Shown piece by piece: positions 10,860-24,000 of a stretch of 64,000 nucleotides of DNA. A program made the translations under genes and the position numbers. Position 1 is the first letter of the stretch, and every line of letters starts with the position of its first letter. Under the pieces are notes generated by a model. That model ran no database searches. It saw nothing but the letters and a program-made list of their open reading frames with translations, and was not told the origin of the DNA. Where the stretch lies: contig JADCRB010000005.1 in NCBI GenBank assembly GCA_021464245.1, positions 930,001 through 994,000 of the forward strand, in the 5' to 3' direction. This stretch comes from Carallia brachiata (taxonomy: Eukaryota > Streptophyta > Magnoliopsida > Malpighiales > Rhizophoraceae).

Positions 10860-13610
10860 AGGTAAGGTGGACAAATAATCTTTTTCGGTTGTTATATATT
10901 CCCAATGATAAGAATGTAATTTTATTCTTCTATGAAGCACCCTGCAGCAAGTTCTATGATTAATAGGATAAGAAATGATGGTGTCTTCTTTTTGGGTCAT
11001 GCAAATAATCAAAGGTTTATGTGGATCCACAAGGAAAGGAAAGAAAAAAACACCCAGGATGTGCTCTTTGAAATTCTAAGGTTGCTTTTAGATCACTCTT
11101 TTTTTATCAGCTTCTTAAGGATTTGATTGGGGTTTTGAATTTTCCAAGAAAGAGAATAATTGGACCACCAAGGGAAAGGTCACGGGCCCTTACTTTTTTT
11201 TCCCCTTTAGTTTGTAATTTGAAAAAGAAAAGACCAAAAAAAAAAAAATACAAGAAAAAATCATCTGATGAATCTCGTCCAAGCCTCCCTAAATCGTCTA
11301 CACAAAAATCATCTGACCAAAAAAAGACCTCTCGCAAAGACCCTCATGATTCTACTACTAGCTTTGGGTGTATCAAAGCATCATTCATATAATTACATAA
11401 TTCTCTAACACTCCACTTCCAGATAAATATAAATCGAAAAATATTGTCATCTTGCTTAAACAAATTAGAGCTAACAAATACTTAGTACATAGTTGTTTTT
11501 AGTAGCGCCTCAATATCGCATAAAAATGTAAATGTAATCCATATGATGTTTAGTCAATGAGACTAAAAGGTTGAAATAGGCCACAATAATAAAAAACCAA
11601 ATAAGAAAAACAACAAGGGTAAAAAAAATGCCGAGAAGGTTTTATCGAACAATAAAATAAATGACTTTAATAAAAGATAACATATGAAGGTTCATGGTAA
11701 ATGAAATAATCCATTGGTAAGGGTGTTAAAGTATGAGTAGATAGAAGTATTGAACTCTAGAGCCATAACTAGAGTAATATAAGAAAAGAGGAATTGTGAA
11801 TATGAAAAATTATATTATTTAACTGTATAATTATAGATACGAGTAAACTTTATTTATAGGGTTGTATATAACTAAATAAATAAACAATCAACAATAATTA
11901 CATAATTATGTAATAATAAAAAAAATCATCTGTGAGAAAATAAAATATAGGAGAACATTGAATAGATTACTATAATCAAGATAAATATAAAATAATATGA
12001 TAATATATTCTCAAATCAAATTACACTAATATTTTGACACTCTAATTATTCGTCCTTGCCAACTGGCATCACCGCCAAGCCAAATTCCAATTAGTTGCAG
12101 CCACATAACAATATCCTAAGTTACTCTCAGCTATAGTAGACCTGTTACAATACTGCAAAGACTCTCATGGTTCTACTACTAGCTTTGGGTGTATCCAAGC
12201 ATCATTCTATTAAATTTATGCGCCCATGAAGTTAATGCAAATCGATTCTCCAATTGCAGTTCATCAATCTTACAATTGTACCCTAATCGTAAGATATATG
12301 GCTCTTAATACTAAGCCAAAAGAAGAGTAGGCACCGCTTCGATGTTGAAACCCCCAATAGATTTTTGGCACCTAGTAAATGCTAGTTAAGGTTGTATAAA
12401 ATAACACGCCCCAATGCATGATACTCCACTCGATAGTGTATGAAAAAGAGTAGCATGCATGCAGACATATCCATTAATGTTGATTTTGAAAACATGACAT
12501 GGGAAATATGTTTTTGTTCTTTTGAGAGCAAGTGGAGGCACTTACCATTGTTAGCCTGTCGTACAATCACGTGGTTAAAAAAAGTGGGGATTGGGGCAAA
12601 TCTAAAAATTTATGGGAGCAACTGTTTTTTTAGTGAAAAAGAGAGAAAAAAAAAAGAAGGTATTTTTAAGTATGTTTGTTATAGTATTTATGGGTTGAGA
12701 ATGATTTTTAGACAGTTGATATTTTTATTCAATTTCTCTTATAGGAAAGTTTATTACTTAAATATTGTTATACTCAAATAGACCTTTTTCATGTTTAATC
12801 TTGGTGTTAGCTAATTTGGACTTAACATCGTGTCATAGATTAATCCCTTTTAAATTGGGGACAGACGACAGTAAATAGATTTGAAATTAAATTAATGTAA
12901 AAGAAAGTATACTGAATTACTATTAAGTTACCGCTTTATACGATGACAACAATTTAAAAAAACGAGTTAAAATATACGTGCTTTTTTAAGGCCGGTGAAG
13001 TGAGGATAGTTGATCCCACTGCCCCTACTATAGATCCAATGTTGCATCTTGTGGCTTCATTCACAGAGATAACATGAGTCCTGGTTTCCGCATATAGGTG
13101 CGATGGGGTCCTCCATATGTAAGTGGTAATGATTGACGCAAAACATTATTATTTTCCCATTTATTGAAAAAAAAAAATCTAATTATTGGATCCTCTTCAT
13201 CCAATTATGTGAATCAATCCAGCAATAGTGGAATTTTTTATATGCAGTTTACTGAATCACATAAATTTTTATATAACTCAACGTATGGGATGTACAAAAT
13301 ATGTATAAACAGAGGAACAAAGAAAATTTTATACTCAAATTTAAATTTATTACATATATATAACTGGAAAGAATAGAAATTCCACTTATTCTCTGCGAAG
13401 TCGTAGGGTAGCCTACCTATCTCTCATCTTTAGCAACCAATTAAAATAGTGTACTTGTGAAATCTCATGGCCGGCGCAGCCAAGTTAGAGTTAATCACAT
13501 CGATACATGAGACACCATGCCCGGTCCATATCTTCTTGGGCTGGTTGTCGTTCTTTTAAAAACTTGTCACCGAACAAAAACAAAGGAAGTTATAATTTTT
13601 TTTCAGTTTG
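10860..13610. other. Intergenic DNA with scattered repeat debris
   Basis: No gene is supported. A Lys/Ser-rich frame at 11123-11392 has no domain and includes A-tracts, so it is probably chance. Part of this stretch is bracketed by the direct repeat listed separately. The end near 12005-12050 loosely resembles an old LTR edge but cannot be proven. Confidence 0.4.
11335..12210. repeat. Direct repeat of about 56 bp, 820 bp apart
   Basis: Positions 11335-11391 and 12155-12210 share a near-identical segment (tctactactagctttgggtg in both) with a few substitutions. It is too long for a transposon target duplication. A local duplication, or two copies of one repeat family, is more likely. Confidence 0.75.
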
Positions 13611-13614
13611 AAAC

Positions 13615-13790
13615 CTCGTTATTCAAAACATTATTGAATCTCAATTAATCTAGTTAGAGTTAGGTAGATTTATTAAAAGAAAAAAAAATCTTTAAATGCT
13701 TATTTTTTTTATACATAAAATTCGAACCCGATATTTTATTTAAGAAAAATTAAACTACTTATCATTTGAACTAACGGACATTAAGTACAA
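13615..13790 (-). mobile_element. tRNA-derived SINE candidate
   Basis: Read on the minus strand, an A-box-like gttagttcaaatgataag is followed about 40 nt later by a B-box-like gggttcgaattt, then an A-rich tract and a body ending near ctagattaattgagattc. This is the layout of plant tRNA-derived SINEs. No clear target duplication was found, so the limits are approximate. Confidence 0.45.
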
Positions 13791-14284
13791 AAAAAAAAAT
13801 TATAATGCTTGTGTTATAATCCAAAATGTAGGACACTTTTAGGGCCGTAATCATGATCATGTGTTGGGTGGGAACTGTTGCACTTTATACAATTGGCAAA
13901 ACAAGTAGTAATTAGTTGTCAGGTTCAGGATCAAACAAGTAATTAGTTGTATTGTTAGCAAATGCAGTTTAACAGTTTTCTCAAAAAAAAAAAAAAGCAA
14001 TTTATCTTGGGATTAAAAATAATGGTAAATCCCATTCATAATTTTTAAAACTGAATGGGATCCTGATCTAGAAAAAGGTTCCATTTGTTAGGTCGCCGAT
14101 CCAACTATCAAGTTAGTATTCAGATAGATAGTTGGTCAATTATTTCTTAAAAAATAATTAATGTCTTTATATTATATAAAAATAAGTAAATCGTTGAAAT
14201 AACATTAAGCACATACATATAAACAGTTTTGTCTTTTTGGGTGAAAAAAATGGGTGAGAAGAGGTAGTATCCAGACAGATTCAT

Positions 14285-14500
14285 TAAAAAAAATTATATA
14301 ATATAATCACTTGCAAGTAGGTTAGGCCTATTCACACTGAAACCAGAAGAGAAAAAAGTCTTGTAGACCCAACCCAAATTTAAATCGTTCAGACATGAAT
14401 GGTGTTGGGTATATTTAACATCACCACATGTTTTAGTAGCATTCGAACTCAAGATCTCACAGTTAACACTTATCATTAGACCATAATATGTGATAATTAT
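14285..14500 (-). mobile_element. tRNA-derived SINE candidate
   Basis: On the minus strand, tggtctaatgataagtg (A-box-like) and gagttcgaatgct (B-box-like) lie at tRNA-like spacing near 14490-14440. A body containing gggttgggtctacaagac follows and ends in a T/A-rich tail near 14290. A minus-strand reading frame across it (14294-14530) is this SINE, not a gene. Confidence 0.5.
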
Positions 14501-14869
14501 ACAAATAATTAAAAAAAAAAAGCGATACAATCATAGAAAATTTTTGTGTAAAAGAGTGAAACAAGTTAGCAAAAACATAATCGGTTCGGGCACATGTTCG
14601 ACTATCTAGTGGAACTGTCAAGAGTACTTTTGCATAAACTTTCTAATCTGACTGACTGTCGGTCTGTACCAGTGTTTAAAACTACACTCATATTTGTTGC
14701 CTTGGGCATGAATAATTTGACAATTCGGTTATCAGCTGTTATCAGATTCGGGAAGTTGGTCTAGACTTTTTTCTTTCCTGCCAGTTTAAGATGGTTGATT
14801 TTAGGATTACACTTCTTTCTTTAACTTCAGTATTTCCTTCTATAAAAAAAAAAAAAAATTTCAGTATTT

Positions 14870-15345
14870 TCAAGGTTGTCAGAATTAAATCAATCATTAA
14901 ACTAAAAATATTAGTGGGTTAAAATTCAACCAGTCGAATCGGTATTTGAATCGGTATTTAATAATATACAAATATATAAAAATAATTAAAAATAATAATA
15001 ATTATAAATAGTGATCAAATATTAATTTTTCTAATTTTAAAGATGAAATTGAAAGTTTAAATCAAATTTAAGACTAAATTGAACTTTTTAATTAAACTTA
15101 GTACTTAAATTATAGTTTAAGTAATATTTGAGGTGAAATTATAATTTATAAATTTTTTATTTCTATTGAACCGGTCAGATCGGTCCTGTTTTCACCGATT
15201 TTTATCAGTTTTGACTGATTCTTTACCGATTTTTTCCTATTCGGTTCACCTCTCAAAATTCACTTAAACCGACTCAAACCTCTTACCGGTCTCCGGTTCG
15301 ATCGATCCGACCTACCGATCTGGGTCGATTTTCACAACAATGAGT
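14870..15345. mobile_element. Degenerate DNA transposon remnant with accggt-rich arm
   Basis: The right third is packed with ccggt/gaccgg/tcggtt motifs (such as ccggtctccggttcg), a pattern seen in arms of plant hAT/Mutator-like non-autonomous elements. The outer ends are weakly inverted (gttgtcagaatt and tgttgtgaaaatc). There is no coding capacity, no clear target duplication, and the limits are approximate. Confidence 0.35.
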
Positions 15346-16090
15346 ATTTCACGGCATAATGCACATTTTTTTTTTTTTTCTGACATAAGGCACATATTGT
15401 GTGTGAGACTTTGAGCATTATTAGGGAGCTACAGCCCCTGACACAGAGACGACTGTGGCCCTATGCTTATTGATTGTGTTTTATACTAATGATTTAACTA
15501 ATGGGCAGAGATTGTGGCAAATTTTTCCTTTTTTGTTTAAATTAACAGACTTAGCATGAGTAAAAACTGAAGGAAAATTTTCCTTTTACTCGAGATTTTT
15601 TGTTTTTGTAAACCAGAAATTTTAACTCAAAACTTCATGTTACAAACGCAATTTTCTAATTATCGGATCACACATCAATTGGCGATTGACACAATGTAAA
15701 TTAGTAGATTGCAACTGTGAGCCTACGACCTTGATCCCATTGTGGTGGGAGTGGGAGAGCCCTCCCTAATAACTCAAAAATTAAGTTTTTTTTTTATATT
15801 TTTATTTTAAAAATTTTGAATTTAAATTTTTTAAAAAAATAATAAGATTTATAAAAAAAATTTATTTTTACTACGTAGTTTATAGTTCAATAGAACTCTT
15901 TAATAATAGAGAAAAAAAGAATTCAAAAGCTAAAGGCCCCTGTATTTCGAGATAATATCAGGAATACCACAGAGTCATCAAAGAAAGAAGCCCTAAACCA
16001 GTTAAAAATAAAAAATAAAAAATAAAAAAAGGAAACAAAATAGAAGGCTCACTTGGCTCAGCTACTTGCCTTGCCTTACTGAGCCCGTCA
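15346..16090 (+). promoter_or_regulatory. Upstream region and 5' leader of the PPR gene
   Basis: The stretch holds no other gene. A likely transcribed leader runs from about 15950 to the ATG at 16091, with gccctaaac at about 15990 and a repeated ataaaaaataaaaa tract just before the start. No unambiguous TATA box could be chosen in this AT-rich context. Confidence 0.4.
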
Positions 16091-19000
16091 ATGGCGTCTC
16101 AAATGGCGATCCTCGCTCGTGCTAAAACCCTAATCAAAACCCTAAACCCCACCAAGCCCATCTCCACTTTCACCTTCCTCTGTCAAGAGCCACAACTGGC
16201 CGACGAGCCCCCTCATTCCGATCCCGACCCCATCGCCGCCGCCGCCTCCGCCGCCACTCCTCTCCCTCCAAACCCGGCGTCCGGCAGTCCGCTCTACAAC
16301 GAGAACTGGCGCAACCCTAGCCCGTTCCCTAACTCGCCTCTCACTCAGGCCGTGATACCGGTCGGTCAGTTCTCGGGAGGCCGCTTCCAGACCACAGCCC
16401 AAAGCCTCGATTTGAACGCTCTGTTAAATTTGTTGGCAGATTGGATGCCGTCGCAGCGGTGGTCGGATATCAAACAGATGTTCGAGTTCTGGATACGGTC
16501 GCTGGACAAGAGCGGGAAGCCGAACAAGCCCGACGTGAACTTGTACAATCATTATTTGAGGGCTAATTTGATGATGGGGGCCACTGCTGGGGATTTGCTT
16601 GACTGGGTTTCCCAGATGGAGGATTTCGCCATTTCCCCTAACACGGCGTCGTATAATCTCGTCCTCAAAGCCATGTTCCAAGCCAAGGAGCACGCCGCCG
16701 CCGAGAAGTTGCTTCAAAGGTTAGCCATTTCGAGATTAGCAATTTCCTAGTTGCATGGAACGGATCATTTACATGAATAAGGGGACTGTATAACTTTTGT
16801 GCTTTTTTCTTTGCTTTGCTGTTGGAATTGTTGTGCGTTTTTTTTGGCTATTGTGATAGAATGTTATGTTCGCTGTTTTAGGATGGAGGAGATGGGGAAA
16901 GAATCTAAGCCTGACGATGAGTCCTATGACTTGGTTATCCAAATGCTGTTGTCGGTCGACCAAATTGATGCTGCTTTAAATTATATAGATAAGACTCTAA
17001 AATCCGGTAACGTTTTATCGATGAAAGCATTTGCTGAATGTGTGAGAAGCTGTGTTTTCAAGGGTAGACTGGATGCATTGGTGTCGATTGTCGAGAAGTG
17101 CAAGGTACTCGATTCATTGGATGAGATATATGTATGATTTTGTGTCTCTGTTTGGGTCGATTCTTGTTTGTGTGCTCTCTGTTATGGTTTTTTTTTTTTT
17201 TTTTTGATATATGTATATCTGGCGGTATCAGACTACAGATCAGAACAAAGCTCTTTCTCCTAGTTGGAAAATGTGCAACGACATTGTGGATGTGGCAATG
17301 CAAGAGGATAACAGCAAGCTGGCGTATTATGCATTTGAATTTATGGCCAAGTGGATTGCTAGAGGAGAGATTGTAAGGCCCCCAGTACTTCTTTCTGCTG
17401 ACGAAGGACTGGTTGTATCGGCACTTGGAACTGCAGGCAGGACCTACAATTCTACTCTCCTGGATGCATCGTGGGCAATCCTTCGACGGTCTTTACGGGA
17501 AAAGAAGGCCCCTAACCCAGAATCTTACATTGGAAAGATATATGCCCTTGCATCATTAGGAAATCTGCAGAAGGCTTTTGGTACCCTCCGGGAATTCGAG
17601 TCTGCTTATGGAAATTGTGACAAAGAAACAGAAGAAGAATTGTTCTCACCATTTGGTTCTTTATACCCCTTGGTTGTTGCTTGCTCCAAGAGGGGCTTTG
17701 AGACTTTGGACTCGGTATTCCTTATATTTGGATGTCCTTATACAACTTTAATATATTGCTTGTGACTTTGATGGAAATCATATACACTTAAAACTGTATG
17801 ATAATTTTGTAAGTTCCTCAGAATTTAATGTTAAATGATTGAGCTATAGGCTGGTCACACCCTCGTATGTGGTATGGTTGCATGCTGAAGATGGGAATTA
17901 TAAAAACACCTAACATTTCTAGCATCTGCTTTTCACATCACAAATTGTTTCTTTCAAGCAAGCCACAATGCAGTTGTGATGCTATGTGTAATATGGTTGT
18001 TACACAGTTACAGTTCCTTTAACCTAGGATTTGAAGATATTGTAGGTGACTAATGAAGGAATGAAAATAATATTCACAATGCATTTTCAAAAAGTACTGT
18101 TCCTTTTTATTGCCATTGTAATATATTTCTCTGTAGTGCAACGTAAACATCTCTGTGTCTTAGCATTGCCTTGCATATTGACAGATATATAATTGTATTG
18201 TGCATTGTTGACTTGATATGCATGTCATATCTCACTGCTATATGATTGCAAATCAACTCAACCAACGATTTTTGGGAGCCAATTTCCTTTTATTTACATT
18301 CATCTTGTTATTTTTAACTGGTTAGTAATCAGTGTTGCAAACAAATCTCTCAGGTATATTTTCAACTGGAGAACCTGAGCCGTGCAGAACCTCCATACAA
18401 GTCTGTTGCTGCTCTTAATTGTATAATTCTAGGTTGTGCAAGCATATGGGACCTCGACCGTGCTTACCAAACTTTTGAGGCAATTAGTTCTTCTTTTGGC
18501 TTGACACCAGATATCCATTCATACAATGCTTTGATGTTTGCATTTGGAAGACTAAAGAAGGTAAACATATTAGGTGCATGTCTCTCCATCTTTCCCTCTC
18601 TCACCCATATGCACCTACAGGCAGCACTCATAGATTCTTGCATTTGCGGGCATGAAATGGCAAACCCCTGTCTATTCAAGTTTGTTTCTCAGCATGATAT
18701 GGATGGCCTTTGTGCTACTGAACATTGTAACTACGTGGCACGGTGTATTTTGCACAAGACCAGAATATTGCTAGATTGTGGCATTAAATAGACTTTGTTA
18801 ACAGTGGTAGTGGACTTTCAAGAACCATTTTTTGTGCCTACCATGTTGAAGGGCATTAGGGAGGGCAAATTTGCTGCTTGAGTGAGGGCCTGTCTGAATG
18901 TGTTTCTGAATTGCTTGGTAGTGTATCAATGGTTCCACATGCATAACACAACTCACCAATATGTACATGCATAGAGTCGCATATGCGCACTGGCACAAAT

Positions 19001-19535
19001 TCGATGAGCTGTTTTTTATTATTCTGTATGTAGGTGTCTTATAGTAATAGTTTTGGTAATTTTTGTGGCAGACGTTTGAGGCTTCAAGGGTGTTTGAGCA
19101 CTTAGTAAGCCTGGGAATCAAACCTAATGCGATGTCCTATTCCTTGCTTGTTGATGCTCATCTCATCAACCGGGACACTAACTCTGCTATCTCTGCGATC
19201 AACCAGATGGTACTATTTTTCCCTTTTTAAAACTTGTTTTGTGTGCGTGTATGCCTGTGCGTATGCCTATTGAGCTGTTGTCTCCGTTATTAGTGTTGGC
19301 GTGTACGGTGAGAAATTAATTAGTACATGATGAACCTGTTTGACAGGTATCTGAAGGATTTGTTCCCTCAAAGGAAACACTGAAAAAGGTTAGAAGGCGT
19401 TGTATCCGAGAGATGGACTATGAAAATAATGACAAGGTGGATTCCTTGGCTAAACAGTTTAAAATTCGAATGGGTTCTGAGAATCGCCGGGACATGTTAT
19501 TCAATCTTGATTATGGCACTGATTATGCACAATAG
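16091..19535 (+). CDS. Organellar PPR protein, P class, six exons (At1g26460-like)
   Basis: Seen: exons 16091-16719, 16882-17104, 17232-17714, 18354-18560, 19072-19209 and 19347-19535, all with GT-AG borders and matching phases, encode 622 residues. The start is the first ATG of a GC-rich first exon. Residues 1 to about 35 look like a mitochondrial presequence (Arg/Lys/Ser-rich, no acids at first), followed by a Pro/Ala-rich linker. PPR units are recognisable: ISPNTASYNLVLKAMF, KPDDESYDLVIQMLL, TPDIHSYNALMFAFG and IKPNAMSYSLLVDAH. No E or DYW editing domain is present. Known: PPR proteins bind organelle RNA or sit in mitochondrial complexes. Inference: length and N-terminus fit the Arabidopsis At1g26460 family, recalled rather than searched. 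Some introns have extended reading frames that could mislead gene callers. Confidence 0.88.
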
Positions 19536-21066
19536 AGGTAAATTCGGTTGAAAGTAATGCATATCCATTGTACACAGTTAAAAGAATCGATGAGCGCGGA
19601 TTTTTTATTAAGATTGTTGGAAAATTTGACATGTCGTGTAAACCTTGTTGACATAGAGCATGATCAATTCATGCAGGGTTATTTTGAATTCAGCTGGAAT
19701 AGTGACTAGTGAGCTATTCTACTCTGATCCTTGAAGAGCTTCTTTATCCCAGAGAAGACTCTTTGTACTTGGGACTGTGGGGCAGCACTTAACTTTTTTG
19801 ACAACTTCAAATTGGAGTCTATTTCATTGCATGGAAACTTGTGTTGACCATTCAAGCTTGATTGTAGAACCTTTCTGGTGATTTATTCCCTGAGTTCTTG
19901 TATTTCGTAGTTCGAGAGTAGAGTTTCTGGTTAATAGGATGATTCTGCAAGTCTAAATTTATTTATTTTTTTTTTTTTCCCCTTAATCTGAACTGTGGTA
20001 TCTTACTGATCTTTCTCGGTTATTCTTCTGCCAGGTTTGCTTATCATATTTGTGGCAACCTATGTTAGGGCAGTTCCCATGTTCCCCAGCTCTTGTTTTC
20101 TGAGAATTCGTTCTAGATTGTAAATTAATGATTGTAATTCAATTTTGACATTTTGACAGGATGTAACTTAGGATCACAGCCTTCTGTTTCTATAGCTATA
20201 AGTATGACACCAATAAATGTAGGAATTTGAACTACAACCACATGCGCAATTATTTGCTGAGTTTTTGTCGCAATTGTTTCTTTATTTATGAATTTACCTT
20301 TTATCGCGATACTATTCAATCATAATAATTCGTATATTAACTGTCTCAAATTAAAACTATTACACTACTTATACAAACGCCAAAAAAAAAAAAAAAGCGA
20401 AAAAAATTGTAGAGATTTAACAGAAGCCCGAGATTTATTTCCTATTGGAATGTTGCCAATTGATTCCCTCTTTTGGGCTTAGGCACTGAAATGAAAGATT
20501 GATAGGATGAATGGAAGGGGAAAGCAACTTATGCTTGTGTACATAAGTTATATTAGAGTTTGTTAACAAATTTAAACTGGGGTGTCTTAATCTTGTTATA
20601 GAATTTAATTTTTTCAAATCCATCATTTAGGTGATGAATTTTGTCGTCTAAATTCCTTGATTTGGATGCTAATGGCTCAATTGATATTAATTTGAGCTGG
20701 GTGTTTATGGTGCTGTTTTGATATCGGTCAGAGCAACCAAGCAGGTGAAGAGGCAGAAATTCTTGAGCTAGAGTTGTTTAGCCAATAGAATTAAAAAAAA
20801 AAAAAAAGAGTTGTTTAGCCAAGGGAGACTTTTACAGTGAGCACTGACTTTACAACAGAACGCATAAGGGAAAAGTGAATGTTCATGGGTCTGATTTTAT
20901 TCTTTTTCAATATTCCTAGGAGCTTCAAATTCATAGATAACAAAAAAAAATATTCCCCTTTGCATTCGAACGTCTTGCAATTTCCTCCGGAAAAGTTTGA
21001 CACAGTTGGTTATTGTCTTCATATAGAAAACAGCGCTGTGCATCATCAGCCAATCGCTGTATTTCC
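19536..21066. other. Shared convergent 3' region of PPR and TPT genes
   Basis: The PPR gene's 3' UTR probably extends several hundred bases past 19535, and the TPT 3' UTR lies at the right. Simple A-tracts occur at about 20383 and 20793. No further gene is visible between the two converging units. Confidence 0.5.
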
Positions 21067-24000
21067 TTACGAAGGAGGGGCTGAAGCAGCCTTCTGAAAT
21101 AAGTAATAAGTTCCATCAGTAAACAAACTAATTACTTCAATGAGGTTATTTCAAGCAAATTTAATATCATCATTGATCATTTATCAGTATCATTATTTCT
21201 CTTTTTTTATGTTTGTCGCAGTCAGGATTTCAACTTTAGTTGTTAGGACTAAGAGCCAGCCCAATGCTCCACTATTAGACCACACTATTGGTGCCTAGGC
21301 CAATTTGATTCATCCAACTGCAAAAATTCAATTACAGGAAACTGAAAATCACAATGAATTGAGATTTTATAAAGAAAAGATGGACTCAAAGAAAATGTAC
21401 CCGTTTTTCCTCTTCAATATTCGCCTTTATTAGAGAGTAGATGGCAACACCTGCAATGGCTATTACTGTGCCAATCCCAGTCTGTGCGGAGATTTTATTG
21501 CCTGCCAGATTTTTCAATTCATTAGGAGTCTGTAGAAATCATGGTTATCGAGCTTATTGTCAATTGACCAGAGAATAAGGACTGCATCCGATCGATTTCA
21601 GACATTGATAGGCTAATTTAGGCAGCCTTAATTCTGCATCGGTGGACTAGCTGACCACAGCTTTTAGTTTTCCATTGGATACGGAAAAGGCAGGTAATCT
21701 GAACACGGTCTGGACCAAGTTCGTGCGTTTTATGGCAAGACAATGGGCATCAGGCACCACATTTATGGATAAATTCTTTTCGCATTGGAAGATGAATGAT
21801 AATATCAGCACAGGTGGTAGAAGTGAAGTAGACAAGTAATTACCGAATACCACAATGGAGAACCCGATGACAAAAACTCGTTTCAACACATTTCCGACGG
21901 CGTGTGTGAGTGGAGCAACCCGTTCCAACGTGTTAGTGGCAACCTGTAATGTAAAGGTAAAAAGCTATTGTGTGGAAGATAAAAAAAGAGAAAAGAGGCA
22001 GCACATCTGATATTCTATGCGGAAACCCACCACTAGTACATACTTTGCAATATTAGGACACTCGCTACACTGACAAGAAATAAAATTTCAGGATACAGAT
22101 GACCTCTTAGCCAAAGTGTCAAGTTCTAGAGGTACACTTATAGACCTCACCAAGCAAGAAGTCACTAAAGGACGCAAAATTAGATGATGCAATAGGATGG
22201 ATCAATATGTCAAACTACAACAACTCACTAAATCTATGAAATGAAGAAAAGAATGCGTCTAGATCATGTGTTTGATGAAAGGAGAATCCAAAAGTATAGT
22301 ATAGTCGTGAGTACCTGGTTATAGAGATGATAAAACATTCCGACCCAAAACAGGTCAGACAAAAATTTGACTAATCCCACTTTGGCTATCGCATCATTGA
22401 ATCCAGATTGCAGCAACTGGGGGCCCTCAAGCTGAAATCATGCTTGGCCACTAATATTACGTCAAATAAAGCAATACGCAAGTAGGTATTTCAGTTGCAG
22501 TCTCTGGCACAAGTTTGCTTACCACTACTGCTGGCGGGATGCAAAAAAAAAGGGCAATTATGGATATGTAAGCATAGACATTTGTGCTGTCCATGCCAGT
22601 CTGTCAAAATTGAAACAATAGTGAAAATAAGCATAGTGAATCTAGCTCAAAGAGCAGAAATATACTCCAAAACTTGCACCCCCACTGGGAACATGTCTGC
22701 TAGAATGACCATTATCACAGGGGATATGTAACCCTGAGATGCATACTCTGGGTGCATACATATATAAACGTCAGACCGTGTTATGTGAAGGGTGTTAAAC
22801 TCTATGAAAATCTCACCATTGCTTTCTTTGAATAGATACTTCTATATGTGAATGCAATGTTTGAAATCATTGCACTAATGAATCCAGTCCAGTTGAAGGA
22901 AAGTTCAGTTAGTGACGCCATCGATACACCTAAAATAGAAGTCAACATATCCTCAGCGCAAACATACACTTTTCTGGTCAGGAATGAATAACTGGCACAG
23001 ACGTCATCAGTATTTATTTCTGATTTTCTTTTGGAAAAAAAAAAAACATTGAAATGAAGAGATCTAAAAGGCAGTAAGCCATGTGTTACCGATAACTACG
23101 GGGGCCAACGAAAGCCAAAGAGACAGGGGGACCTGGTGGCCCAGCACAAACTGAGAGGCAGCAGCATTGAAAAATGGCTCCAGAGCTGCAGAAGAGACTT
23201 GGCAAATTCAGAAGCTAGAAACCACATCAAACTTAATTAAATCTCAGCATTGCTCTGATGATTGAGCTGCTAAATTATAATTGCAAGCAACAATTTATCA
23301 GCACATCTCACCTTTGATGGTGTGAGTGAAAGACACCGCAACAGCTGCAAATGATACATTGGACATAACATGTCCGAGAGCATGACAGAATGCAACAGGA
23401 GTCAATAGTGCCAAAAGCTCCTTATCGATTGGCTGGTTTACAGATGAGATAATGTATCTCGTTAAGCCTCACTGTGACCCCTAAAGCTTAGATAACAAAT
23501 AGCAGCAATTGTAAACTTACTGCACGTTTGGGAAGGCCAACACCCCAACAAACAAGGCAGTACACCACTCCAACTAGGAGATGTATGACCGAAACGAAGC
23601 TGCAAAAGCAATAATAATCATCCAAATTTGAAGCCAGATTCTGTATATTTGAAGAAATGGAAACCCAAATAATGTTTGAAAAGAACAAATCAATCAAGCA
23701 AGAACCACATACTATGGATATGGGAAATAATTGTACACCTTCTTGTTGAGTATATTGAAAATGACATTCAAAAAGTACCTGCAAACAAATTATCATGCAC
23801 CAAATCAATCATTGTCTCATTACTTATAAGCATATTATTATATTAACTCTCTAATCAAGTACGGGCTTCATGCCGCATTAATTTGATGCGTCTCAGACGT
23901 AGGCTCACTGATTATTGCATCAAAAGTTCAATTGTGCAATCAATAGTGATGATGTTATAATATATGGGCCTGCATCTGACTTAGGTAAAATTCATCTCCT

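Noticed and set aside
11123..11392. Lys/Ser-rich 89-codon frame
   Set aside because: Composed partly of A-tracts, no domain, no splice context, and its end is part of the 56-bp dispersed or direct repeat.
14294..14530. 78-codon minus-strand frame with Cys residues, resembling a small secreted protein
   Set aside because: It coincides with a tRNA-derived SINE candidate. The peptide is a reading of the SINE body.
16142..16717. Long antisense frames over the first PPR exon
   Set aside because: Shadows of a GC-rich coding exon. The sense strand has clear PPR motifs and spliced continuity.
17134..17376. Frame with poly-Phe run in the PPR gene
   Set aside because: It spans the T-rich end of intron 2 and a wrong frame of exon 3.
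18501..18791. Open frame running from PPR exon 4 into intron 4
   Set aside because: A good donor (aagaag/gtaaac) at 18561 ends the exon, and the next exon at 19072 continues the PPR sequence in phase.
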